Shown here piece after piece: positions 1 through 5,605 of a stretch of 7,489 nucleotides of DNA; the stretch's first letter is position 1, and every line of letters starts with the position of its first letter. The position numbers and the translations under genes are program-made. The notes under the pieces are model-generated. The model ran no database searches and had not been told where the DNA came from. It saw only the letters and a program-made list of their open reading frames with translations. The DNA is taken from positions 1-7,489 of the forward strand of contig CALIRS010000238.1 in NCBI GenBank assembly GCA_938042205.1, read 5' to 3'. The DNA comes from an uncultured bacterium. GTDB lineage: Bacteria; Actinomycetota; Aquicultoria; SKW223.

Positions 1-197
1 CAAAAACAATTGCTTTTCCTTCAATAAGCACCGGCATTTATGGATATCCGGTAGAAGAAGCAGCACCTATTGCTTTAAGAGCAGTAATGGAGTTTCTTAA
101 AGAATATAACCATTTTAACGAGGTAAGATTTGTACTCTTTGATAGTAGTACTTTTAAGACTTTTGTAGCTTTCGCCGAGAAGATTGTAGTTACTTAA
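1..197 (+). CDS. Macro-domain protein (ADP-ribose-binding/deacetylase type), C-terminal fragment
   Basis: Only the last 64 codons are present, read in the frame whose codons begin at base 3; the start lies left of the window. The visible peptide opens with [20 protein letters not shown]. This is the Ser-x-Gly-Ile-Tyr-Gly-Tyr-Pro loop that holds the ADP-ribose phosphates in macro domains of the MacroD/YmdB (O-acetyl-ADP-ribose deacetylase) type. It is followed by a helix and the closing strand [15 protein letters not shown], typical of the end of this domain. Known members bind ADP-ribose and often remove ADP-ribose or acetyl-ADP-ribose adducts in the cytoplasm. The catalytic N-terminal half cannot be seen, so enzymatic activity is inferred from the family only. 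The stop codon shares bases with the stop of the convergent downstream gene, leaving no room for a separate terminator. Confidence 0.85.
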   Translation, partial: KTIAFPSISTGIYGYPVEEAAPIALRAVMEFLKEYNHFNEVRFVLFDSSTFKTFVAFAEKIVVT

Positions 198-1435
198 AAG
201 TCGAATAGTTTTTGATGCCAGTTGAAAACAGGAAAACCTAAGGTTGTTTGTTTCTTAATTTCATCAGGAATAAATTTTGTGTCGAACCTGTTCAGACCAG
301 TCCTGGCAAGTTCCGTAATTTTTTCGACAGTGCCCAGGAACTGGAGACCTGTAATTTTTAAACCCTCAAGGGTGAATCTGACGATGTTATTTTTTGTGGA
401 AAAATCAAAATAGTCAGTGCCGTCTCTTTCTCCAAAATAACCAGCAAAAATATTGTCAATCTTCACATATTTTCCGGTAAATGATAGAGGACATTTGACT
501 CTTTCGCCAAGAATATTTCTGGCTGCGATTTCTCCCTGGCGCCAGGCATTAACGGCGAGCTTTTGTATTTTACGCTTTCCGTTAAAATCAAGAAATTGGA
601 CAACATCTCCAGCGGCATAAATCCCGGATTCCTGAGTTTCCAGATATTCATTAGGAATCAATCCTTTAGCAAATGTAAAATCGCCTTCCAGAAATTCAAT
701 ATTCGGAATGGTTTCAGTAGCAATTATCACAAGATGGCACGGTATCCGAGTCCCATCTTCAAGACTGATGCTTTCAACAAATTTATCTGCAGCAGAAATC
801 TTCTTTATTTTGGGATGAGTAATAACGGAAGCACCCTTTTCTTGAAGCTTTTCTGAAATGAAGGTTGATAGATCATTGTCAAGTAAACCAGGAAGAATTT
901 GATTTTCTTTCTCAAAGAGGGAAACATTAATTCCCTTATTTGCCAGAACGTTTGTCAGATTAACGCCAGTTCTCCCAGCTCCAATTACCACACAGTTTTT
1001 AGCACCTTCTTCAATCAGTGCTTTGAGATCAAGAGCTTCTTCGATGGTATCCAGAGTAAAAACATTTCGATACCTCTGGTTTCCTTTCTCAAACTTTTCG
1101 GGGATATACACACGGGATCCGGTCGCGATTAGCGCGGTGTCGAATTCAACCTCTTCACCATCTGAAAGATATGCTACTCGTTTGCTGGCAGAAAGTTTCT
1201 CAATTCTTACTCCTGGAAGAAAGGTGATATTCTCTCCAGAGTAGTCTTCAGGTTGAAGCAAAAATGTTTCATAAGATTCCAGTTTGCCGCAGGAGATCAA
1301 AGGAAATAAAGGCTTATAAGAGGCAGGGTAAAACTCGGGGGAAATAACGGTGATATGAATTTCTTTTTCATGAAGAAGCACCTTTAAAGCGGATGCGGAT
1401 GCAACTCCGTTTCCTGCAATAAGAATTTTTTTCAT
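194..1435 (-). CDS. FAD-dependent NAD(P)H oxidoreductase (NADH oxidase/rubredoxin reductase-like)
   Basis: A 413-residue cytoplasmic flavoprotein of the two-Rossmann pyridine nucleotide-disulfide oxidoreductase superfamily. The N-terminal FAD site is GNGVAS (8-13). ATGS follows at about 104-107. The NAD(P)H site is VVIGAGRTG (149-157), with acidic Glu175 at the end of the second strand, which favours NADH. The second FAD motif is GIYAAGD (271-277). Length matches NADH oxidases and NADH:rubredoxin or ferredoxin reductases. The redox-active cysteine of CoA-disulfide reductases and Nox enzymes, normally near residue 42, is absent. A cysteine at 49 (LISCGK) falls several residues later. An electron-transferring reductase is therefore more likely than a peroxidase or disulfide reductase, but the electron acceptor is unknown. 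The ATG start is preceded by GGAAGTGG and a plausible promoter. The 3' end overlaps the convergent macro-domain gene by four bases. Confidence 0.85.
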   Translation of the reverse strand: MKKILIAGNGVASASALKVLLHEKEIHITVISPEFYPASYKPLFPLISCGKLESYETFLLQPEDYSGENITFLPGVRIEKLSASKRVAYLSDGEEVEFDTALIATGSRVYIPEKFEKGNQRYRNVFTLDTIEEALDLKALIEEGAKNCVVIGAGRTGVNLTNVLANKGINVSLFEKENQILPGLLDNDLSTFISEKLQEKGASVITHPKIKKISAADKFVESISLEDGTRIPCHLVIIATETIPNIEFLEGDFTFAKGLIPNEYLETQESGIYAAGDVVQFLDFNGKRKIQKLAVNAWRQGEIAARNILGERVKCPLSFTGKYVKIDNIFAGYFGERDGTDYFDFSTKNNIVRFTLEGLKITGLQFLGTVEKITELARTGLNRFDTKFIPDEIKKQTTLGFPVFNWHQKLFDF

Positions 1436-1462
1436 TCCACTTCCATACCTATTAATGGATGA

Positions 1463-1491
1463 ATTCTAATTGTCGCGCGGGATAGTTACAA
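1463..1491 (-). promoter_or_regulatory. Sigma-70-like promoter for the flavin oxidoreductase gene
   Basis: Reading the minus strand, TTGTAA (complement of 1486-1491) and TAGAAT (complement of 1463-1468) are separated by exactly 17 bases. They match the -35 and -10 consensus at four and five of six positions. Transcription would start near 1456, giving a leader of about 20 bases before the ATG at 1435. Spacing and placement are good, but this is a sequence match only. Confidence 0.5.
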
Positions 1492-1492
1492 T
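1487..1492 (+). promoter_or_regulatory. Possible -10 element for the DUF72 gene
   Basis: TACAAT matches the -10 consensus at five of six positions and lies 15 bases before the ATG at 1508. The -35 region at 1464-1469 (TTCTAA) is poor, so the call is weak. If real, it overlaps the -35 box of the divergent promoter, and the two genes could not easily fire at once. Confidence 0.25.
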
Positions 1493-1507
1493 AAGGGTTA
1501 GAGAAAA

Positions 1508-2482
1508 ATGAATGAAGAACAAAACGCACCCTCTGAAAATACTACTCCTGAAGAAATAGGCAATATATTTATCGGGACATGTAGTTTTACCGAAGAGGGG
1601 ATGGTTAAGACATTCTATCCACCTGACTTGCCTGCAGTAGATCGTATTTCCTACTATGCCGAGCATATGGATACAGTAGAGGTTGATAGTTCCTTTTATA
1701 CGCTTCCCTCCGAAAGAAATTCTCTTCTGTTCGTTGAGAGAACCCCGAAAAATTTTAAATTTCACTTCAAAGCCTTTGGGATGTTAACCAGGCATCCAGT
1801 TCCAGTCTCGAGACTCGGTCGAACGCTTCGAGAATATCTTCCTCAGGATTTTTTTCAGGATACTATTAGAAAGCCTTCATCAAAGCTTCTTGAAAAAGCT
1901 TTTGAAATGTTCTGGTCAGCTCTTCTTCCTATTCACAGAGCAGGAAAGTTAAAGTCGGTGTTATTTCAATTTCCACCCTGGTACGCAAAATCTGAAGAAA
2001 ATATGAAATATATTGTGTGGTGCAGAGAAATGCTCCCTGATTTCTTATTAACCATTGAATTCAGACACGGTTCGTGGCTTTCGGATAGAGAACGTGAAAA
2101 CACATTTGAATTTCTGCGTCAACATAATCTCTGCTATGTCTCGGTCGATGAGCCACAAACGGGAGAATATGGCTCAATACCACCTCTGGCAGAAGTCACA
2201 GGAGAGATAGCCTATCTTCGCTTTCATGGGAGGAATACTGAAAACTGGTTAAAGAAGGGGATAACCGTAAAAGAAAGGTTTTCCTATCTTTATTCTGAAA
2301 GTGAACTTAAAGAATGGGTCCCCAAAGTTTATGATCTTTCGAGGAAAGCAAAAGAAGTTTATGTGATGTTCAACAATTGCTTTGCATATTATGCACTGAA
2401 AAATGCAAAAATGTTTGGGGAATTAGTTGGCGGATTGAGAGGGAAGAAATCTATCGAAGTTTTAGAGATTATTCCTTATTAG
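1508..2482 (+). CDS. DUF72 / YecE-family protein
   Basis: A 324-residue protein of the DUF72 (YecE-like) family, a TIM-barrel-like fold found widely in bacteria and archaea with no firmly established biochemical role. Family signatures appear in order: IGTCSF (22-27), TVEVDSSFYTLP (56-67), FHFKAFGMLTRHPVP (85-99), LFQFPPWY (152-159), IEFRHGSW (183-190), VDEP (213-216), YLRFHGRN (236-243), LYSESELKEW (261-270), and near the C-terminus VMFNNCFAYYALKNA (286-300). The protein is longer than many YecE proteins because of an N-terminal tail of about 18 polar residues and a helical insert around 105-147. Long forms are known in the family. The start ATG has only a weak upstream AAGGG. The 3' end overlaps the convergent kinase gene by 14 bases. 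No operon partner is visible on this strand. Confidence 0.85.
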   Translation: MNEEQNAPSENTTPEEIGNIFIGTCSFTEEGMVKTFYPPDLPAVDRISYYAEHMDTVEVDSSFYTLPSERNSLLFVERTPKNFKFHFKAFGMLTRHPVPVSRLGRTLREYLPQDFFQDTIRKPSSKLLEKAFEMFWSALLPIHRAGKLKSVLFQFPPWYAKSEENMKYIVWCREMLPDFLLTIEFRHGSWLSDRERENTFEFLRQHNLCYVSVDEPQTGEYGSIPPLAEVTGEIAYLRFHGRNTENWLKKGITVKERFSYLYSESELKEWVPKVYDLSRKAKEVYVMFNNCFAYYALKNAKMFGELVGGLRGKKSIEVLEIIPY

Positions 2483-3434
2483 CGAGCTGATAGCAAAGGT
2501 TTATAAAATCTTCATTTTTCTCATGCAATTTAATGAACTCAAGAACTTCACTTAAGAATGGCATGGAAATATATGAGCCGGGTCTTGTTACGGTCAAAGC
2601 GCTGGCGTAAGTAGCAAAACTTGCTGCATTTTTAAATTCCCACCCTTTCTCAAGGGTAACTGAGAGCGCCGCTACGAAGACATCTCCGCCGGCAGTTGCG
2701 TCGACCTGAGAAACGGAAGGCGGATAAATATGCTGGATAAGCTCACCTTCACCTATTACAATTCCCTGAGGGCCAAGTTTAAGGCAGACCTTTTCAATTC
2801 CTGCTTTTAATAATTCTTCGACAGCAATTTTTGCAGAAAAAATGCTATCAATCTTTCTTCCAGTAATCGATTCTGCCTCGTCTCTATTGGGCGTAATGAT
2901 GTTAGCCCTGGTAAGAAGAGAAGTGTCAGCTCGCTCAGGCGGATAAGGGTCAATAATTACTAATTGATTTTCTTGCCTGGCAATTGAAAGAATCTTGAGA
3001 ACACATTCCGGTTGGATCTCAAGACTGATAATAGAAATTTTACACTGAGTAAGATCTTTTGTTGCTTTTTCTATATCCTGGTTGTCAAGATAAGCACTGG
3101 CACCATAAGAAACCACTGCGGCGAGGGAATCATTTGCATCGGGTATAAGGATCACAAATCCGGTTGGCTCCCTTGCGTCTTCGAAAACATATTTTGATTT
3201 CACACCGTCGGATATAAGTGCTTTTTTGATAATGGCACCAAACTCATCTTTCCCAATTTTAGTAACCAGAAGGGAAGAGCCACCGAGCCGTACCACAGCA
3301 GCTGCTTGATTAGCGGCTTTGCCTCCCGGGTAGGCTCGGTGGCTCTCAAACGCAAACTTAGAATCGTGAGCTAGCTCTGATTTTTGTCTGAGCGTGTAAA
3401 TATCAGCTAAAGCTGTTCCGACTACGGCAATCAT
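2469..3434 (-). CDS. PfkB-family carbohydrate kinase, ribokinase-like
   Basis: A 321-residue cytoplasmic sugar kinase of the ribokinase/PfkB family. The N-terminal signature is AYPGGKAANQAAAVVRLGG (34-52), close to the ribokinase GGKGANQA motif. The middle has ITPNRDEAESITG (180-192), the PNxxE metal-binding region, and LKLGPQGIVIG (219-228). The C-terminal ATP and anion-hole motif is DATAGGDVFVAAL (245-257), with Asp251 as the expected catalytic base. The later stretch SALTVTRPGSYISMP also resembles ribokinases. E. coli ribokinase has TAAGD where this protein has TAGGD, a mild change. The substrate may be ribose, deoxyribose or a nucleoside; sequence alone does not decide. It is third in an operon: its ATG lies seven bases after the ferredoxin stop and lacks a clear ribosome binding site, which suggests translational coupling. 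Confidence 0.85.
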   Translation of the reverse strand: MIAVVGTALADIYTLRQKSELAHDSKFAFESHRAYPGGKAANQAAAVVRLGGSSLLVTKIGKDEFGAIIKKALISDGVKSKYVFEDAREPTGFVILIPDANDSLAAVVSYGASAYLDNQDIEKATKDLTQCKISIISLEIQPECVLKILSIARQENQLVIIDPYPPERADTSLLTRANIITPNRDEAESITGRKIDSIFSAKIAVEELLKAGIEKVCLKLGPQGIVIGEGELIQHIYPPSVSQVDATAGGDVFVAALSVTLEKGWEFKNAASFATYASALTVTRPGSYISMPFLSEVLEFIKLHEKNEDFINLCYQLANKE

Positions 3435-3441
3435 TTAACAT

Positions 3442-3633
3442 TTATTCTTCAATGATGATTGCTTCGCTAGGGCATTGTTCTGCGGCTTCTTTTACTGCAT
3501 CTTCAAGGTCCTCAGGAACATCTTCGTCTTTAACATAAGCTAGGCCATCTTCCCGCACCTCAAAGATTTCCGGACAGACCTCCTCACAAATACCGTCTCC
3601 AGTGCAGAGATCATGTTCGACTCTTACTCTCAT
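3442..3633 (-). CDS. Single-cluster ferredoxin with an aspartate cluster ligand
   Basis: A 63-residue acidic ferredoxin, a small cytoplasmic electron carrier. The cluster motif is Cys10-x2-Asp13-x2-Cys16-x3-Cys20-Pro, with a distal Cys54-Pro. In ordinary ferredoxins of this type the second position is Cys. Pyrococcus furiosus ferredoxin has Asp there and carries a [4Fe-4S] cluster that readily converts to [3Fe-4S]; the spacing here matches it closely. By that alignment Cys10, Asp13, Cys16 and Cys54 bind the cluster. Cys20 corresponds to the residue that forms a disulfide in the Pyrococcus protein, but its partner is replaced by Ala here. I chose the ATG at 3633 because AAGGAGGTT sits four bases before it; an in-frame TTG at 3651 would place that site inside the protein. 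It lies between the YjbQ-like gene and the kinase, so it is probably co-transcribed. Its redox partner is unknown. Confidence 0.92.
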   Translation of the reverse strand: MRVRVEHDLCTGDGICEEVCPEIFEVREDGLAYVKDEDVPEDLEDAVKEAAEQCPSEAIIIEE

Positions 3634-3636
3634 TTT

Positions 3637-3645
3637 AACCTCCTT
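3637..3645 (-). promoter_or_regulatory. Shine-Dalgarno site that fixes the ferredoxin start
   Basis: The minus strand reads AAGGAGGTT here, a near-perfect match to the anti-Shine-Dalgarno sequence. A short spacer separates it from the ATG at 3633. It makes the six-residue N-terminal extension possible from the upstream TTG very unlikely. Confidence 0.85.
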
Positions 3646-3670
3646 AACCAAGATATTTTACTGAATTCTA

Positions 3671-4150
3671 TTATTGAGAGTCCGTTTTATCTACCTTTAT
3701 TCCCAAAACTTTTACTAAAACTTTTTTAGGTCTTTTGCCGTCAAATTCACCATAAAATATTTCTTCCCATGGTCCAAGATCAAGATCTCCATTACTAATT
3801 GCAAGAATAGCTTCTCTTCCCATAATTGTTCTTTTGAGATGAGCATCGGCATTATCCTCGCCTGTGAGGTTATGGTGATAACCGGAAGGATTATATGAAG
3901 CTAATTTTTCCAGCCAGTCGAGAAAGTCTTTATGGAGCCCCGGTTCGTTATCGTTTATAAAAACACTGGCAGTAATATGCATTGGAATGATGAAACAGAT
4001 ACCTTCATCAACCTGGCTTGCTCTGACAGCGTCCGCCACTTCCTCGGTAATTTTAACCAGTTCAGATCTCTTGCGAGTGTTAAATTCTAAGTAGCGGGTA
4101 AAGACTCTCAAAGTATTTCCTGTTAGCATTCTATCTTGAAGTCGCTTCAA
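3671..4150 (-). CDS. YjbQ / UPF0047-family protein
   Basis: A protein of the YjbQ (UPF0047) family. The core begins [19 protein letters not shown] and continues through [18 protein letters not shown]. It then runs through the conserved patch [16 protein letters not shown] and ends [18 protein letters not shown]. Known members are small trimeric proteins of about 135 residues; some show weak thiamine-phosphate synthase activity, and the physiological role is unclear. The start is uncertain. I chose TTG at 4150 (159 residues) because GGGAG lies seven bases upstream. ATG at 4129 (152 residues) fits the usual family length slightly better but has only a weak site. A GTG at 4186 is improbable because it would reach into the ribosome binding site of the divergent gene. 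It heads an operon with the ferredoxin, 37 bases downstream, and the kinase. Confidence 0.85.
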   Translation of the reverse strand: MKRLQDRMLTGNTLRVFTRYLEFNTRKRSELVKITEEVADAVRASQVDEGICFIIPMHITASVFINDNEPGLHKDFLDWLEKLASYNPSGYHHNLTGEDNADAHLKRTIMGREAILAISNGDLDLGPWEEIFYGEFDGKRPKKVLVKVLGIKVDKTDSQ

Positions 4151-4151
4151 G
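4135..4151. repeat. Perfect 17-bp inverted repeat, operator-like
   Basis: CTTGAAG and CTTCAAG are exact inverted 7-base arms around a 3-base centre. The repeat covers the proposed TTG start of the yjbQ-like gene, or its leader if translation begins at 4129. It lies about 51 bases before the MazG-like start. It could be an operator controlling both divergent genes, or a hairpin in the yjbQ-like transcript that masks the start. The symmetry is seen directly; the function is inferred. Confidence 0.45.
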
Positions 4152-4174
4152 CTTTCACTCCCTATTCTGTTAGG

Positions 4175-4180
4175 TATCAT
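4175..4180 (+). promoter_or_regulatory. Possible -10 element for the MazG-like gene
   Basis: TATCAT matches the -10 consensus at five of six positions. It would give a start near 4187 and a leader of about 15 bases containing the ribosome binding site. The sequence 17 bases upstream (CTTTCA) is a poor -35 box, so an activator bound at the adjacent inverted repeat is conceivable. Weak call. Confidence 0.25.
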
Positions 4181-4187
4181 TATCACC

Positions 4188-4196
4188 AGGAGGTGA
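4188..4196 (+). promoter_or_regulatory. Strong Shine-Dalgarno site deciding a GTG start
   Basis: AGGAGGTGA is fully complementary to the bacterial 16S rRNA tail and stands five bases before GTG at 4202. It selects that GTG over the ATG at 4136, which would add 22 unconserved residues and overlap the divergent gene. Confidence 0.85.
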
Positions 4197-4201
4197 CACG
4201 G

Positions 4202-4525
4202 GTGAGTTTATCAGATTATATCAATGAAGCAGAAAGTATCTACAGTAGAATGGAAAAAAGATTTCCCCATATAAGATGGGATCCTGAAATTTTTTTTCTC
4301 GATTTTATAGAGGAGGTAGGGGAACTTTCCAATGCTATTCTGTGCGTTCGAAAGCATAAATTTGCCCATCGTCAGAAATCTGATCTTGGTGACGCTTTCT
4401 TTGATGTGCTTCTTGATCTCTTTCTTCTGGCTTCTCGAATGAATATTGACCTCGATCGTGAATGGATGAAAGGTGTTGAATCTTTTAAGAGAAGACTTGA
4501 TTCAGGACAATTTGATCCTCGATAG
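4202..4525 (+). CDS. MazG-like nucleotide pyrophosphohydrolase
   Basis: A 107-residue all-alpha protein of the MazG/dUTPase-type pyrophosphatase superfamily. These enzymes hydrolyse nucleoside triphosphates to monophosphates in the cytoplasm and often clear abnormal nucleotides. The metal-binding pattern is EEVGE (37-41), then about 19 residues, then DLGD (61-64) leading into the amphipathic helix [13 protein letters not shown]. The usual second motif is ExxD; here Asp replaces the first Glu, a conservative acid swap that should still hold magnesium. Length suits a single-domain MazG-like protein. The GTG start is set by a perfect Shine-Dalgarno site. It is divergent from the YjbQ-like operon and seems to be transcribed alone, with a hairpin just downstream. 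The substrate cannot be read from the sequence. Confidence 0.75.
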   Translation: MSLSDYINEAESIYSRMEKRFPHIRWDPEIFFLDFIEEVGELSNAILCVRKHKFAHRQKSDLGDAFFDVLLDLFLLASRMNIDLDREWMKGVESFKRRLDSGQFDPR

Positions 4526-4548
4526 ATCGTTTCTTGTAAGGAAAAATG

Positions 4549-4568
4549 AGCGGACATCCGCTACTTTT
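4549..4568 (+). terminator. Rho-independent-like terminator after the MazG-like gene
   Basis: AGCGG and CCGCT form a perfect 5-bp GC-rich stem, extendable by one A-T pair, around a tetraloop. A run of four T follows at 4565-4568. It begins 24 bases after the stop codon. The stem and T-run are both short, so termination may be partial. Confidence 0.45.
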
Positions 4569-4588
4569 AAAATGAAATATATTCCTGA

Positions 4589-4617
4589 TTGACTTTTCCC
4601 TGAATTAAAAATAAGTT
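4589..4617 (+). promoter_or_regulatory. Weak promoter candidate before the arsenate reductase-like gene
   Basis: TTGACT (4589-4594) is a good -35 box (five of six). A 17-base spacer leads to TAAGTT (4612-4617), a poor -10. Transcription would begin about at the ATG itself, giving a leaderless or nearly leaderless message. That would fit the missing Shine-Dalgarno site but is speculative. Confidence 0.25.
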
Positions 4618-4623
4618 ATTGAT

Positions 4624-5028
4624 ATGTTTAAAGTACTTTTTGCATGTGTCGAAAACGCTTGTCGGAGCAAAATGGCGGAAGCTTTTGCAAAATACCATGC
4701 TCCTGAGTTTATTGAGGCTTATTCTGCAGGTTCACGACCTGCTGAAGAGGTAGACTCTCTGGCAGTGTTTGTGATGGAAGAGAAATCCATTCCTATCGAT
4801 AATTCAAAACCAAGAAACATCGATGAAATAAAAGGGGTGAGTTTTGATTACGTAGTAACTATGGGTTGTGAAGAGGAATGCCCGGTAGTAGCTACCAAGA
4901 GAAGGATTGAATGGGAGATAGAAGACCCAAGAGGAAAAGATATTGATACTTATAGAAAGGTTCGTGACGAAATTGAGACTAAAGTCATGAACCTTATTGA
5001 AGAAATAATGGCTGAAAATATTACCTGA
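4624..5028 (+). CDS. Arsenate reductase / low-molecular-weight phosphatase-fold protein
   Basis: A 134-residue cytoplasmic protein of the low-molecular-weight tyrosine phosphatase fold, most like thioredoxin-coupled arsenate reductases. The P-loop is Cys8-VENAC-Arg14-Ser15 (FACVENACRSKMAEAFA), the CX5RS motif with Asn11 as in ArsC. The downstream pair Cys82 and Cys86 in VVTMGCEEECP occupies the region of the redox relay cysteines (82 and 89 in S. aureus ArsC). The spacing is shorter, as I recall for some archaeal and anaerobe homologues. DPRG (101-104) is the conserved Asp-Pro loop. The likely reaction is arsenate to arsenite using thioredoxin, but no arsenite pump or ArsR regulator is nearby, so a phosphatase role remains possible. 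The ATG has no good ribosome binding site. Confidence 0.85.
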   Translation: MFKVLFACVENACRSKMAEAFAKYHAPEFIEAYSAGSRPAEEVDSLAVFVMEEKSIPIDNSKPRNIDEIKGVSFDYVVTMGCEEECPVVATKRRIEWEIEDPRGKDIDTYRKVRDEIETKVMNLIEEIMAENIT

Positions 5029-5352
5029 AAAAAGTTCGTAAGGAAAGATATTGCAATCTTTTAAGAAGCAGTTCTTCAGGATGTCATATAAAAGTTAGAG
5101 CTGGGACCGCTAAGATCTTACCCCGGAGGCTGGGAGTAAAAAAGTTGAGGACAGCCTTATAATACTTATATTTTGATATGGTATATGCAACATATTATAC
5201 ATAAATTGCTGTTTTTATGAAAAAAGGGGAGCCCTGTTCAATTACCTTGAATTTAAAATGTGGAGGGGCACGTTTATGATACGCAAATCAACCTGGTTAT
5301 CGTGATTTATGATTTCTCCGCTTATCTTCCAGGTCTTGACTCTAATTAAATT

Positions 5353-5372
5353 CTTCAATTTGAAGGTTTTTT
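5353..5372 (+). terminator. Weak AT-rich terminator-like hairpin
   Basis: CTTC and GAAG (5353-5356 and 5362-5365) pair around AATTT and are followed by G and six T (5367-5372). The stem is short and poor in GC. It lies over 300 bases after the arsenate reductase-like stop, so it would more plausibly end a small RNA from the gap than the upstream gene. Confidence 0.2.
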
Positions 5373-5373
5373 A

Positions 5374-5478
5374 ATGATCAAAGCTAAATCAAGATCTCGA
5401 GGATTTTTTGGTTTCAGGAAGGATCCATATATAAAAAAGCAATCTAAACTTACTTTTGTTTTGCAAAATAGTTTTTGA
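5374..5478 (+). CDS. Possible 34-residue basic peptide
   Basis: ATG at 5374 opens a 34-codon frame ending in TGA. The N-terminal half is rich in Lys and Arg (MIKAKSRSRGFFGFRKDPY). GAAGG lies seven bases upstream, an acceptable but weak ribosome binding site. It overlaps no other gene and belongs to no family I recognise. A chance ORF is at least as likely. Confidence 0.15.
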   Translation: MIKAKSRSRGFFGFRKDPYIKKQSKLTFVLQNSF

Positions 5479-5605
5479 GTTTTTTCTTTATATTTTGTTT
5501 CTGGATTGTTTTTGTTATTATATCGGTTCTGCCTATTAATGATCTCAGGTGCTAATTTTTGAATGCTGTTTATCTTCCCGTTAAAACCAATTATTTCTTA
5601 AGAAA

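Larger units (their letters stand above)
5029..5605. other. 577-bp region without a convincing gene
   Basis: Stops are frequent in all plus frames and no recognisable protein remnant is visible. Structure seen: a 10-bp palindrome TAAGATCTTA at 5111-5120; AGGCTG/CAGCCT arms at 5127-5132 and 5152-5157; ACCTGG/CCAGGT arms at 5291-5296 and 5329-5334; an AT-rich hairpin with a T-run at 5353-5372; and two tiny ORFs at 5276-5305 and 5374-5478. Bases 5455-5535 are very T-rich on this strand. The stretch presumably carries the promoter and leader of the epimerase-transketolase operon and could include a small RNA, but no known RNA family is recognised. Confidence 0.5.

Noticed and set aside
245..2482. 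A toxin-antitoxin or defence island built around the macro domain, MazG-like and DUF72 genes
   Set aside because: The genes sit on different strands without shared operons, no nuclease or toxin partner is visible, and each is common as a stand-alone housekeeping gene.
3634..3651. TTG start for the ferredoxin adding six residues
   Set aside because: The AAGGAGGTT site lies within this extension and is placed for the ATG at 3633; ferredoxins of this type begin right before the MRVRV-like strand.
4136..4201. Longer N-terminus for the MazG-like gene from ATG at 4136
   Set aside because: The perfect Shine-Dalgarno at 4188-4196 would be inside the coding region, the extra residues match nothing in the family, and the extension overlaps the divergent gene.
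5097..5157. Possible tRNA or known riboswitch in the GC-richer block
   Set aside because: No T-loop sequence, acceptor pairing or recognised riboswitch core could be found; it is left as an unassigned structured candidate.
5173..5200. TTGATA followed by TTATAC as a promoter
   Set aside because: Both boxes are imperfect and the surrounding sequence is so AT-rich that several similar pairs can be drawn; no gene follows closely.
5392..5426. Clustered restriction-site-like hexamers (AGATCT, CTCGAG, GGATCC) resembling a cloning polylinker
   Set aside because: The sites are spaced and surrounded by AT-rich sequence like the rest of the gap, with no vector sequence recognisable; chance is the simpler explanation.
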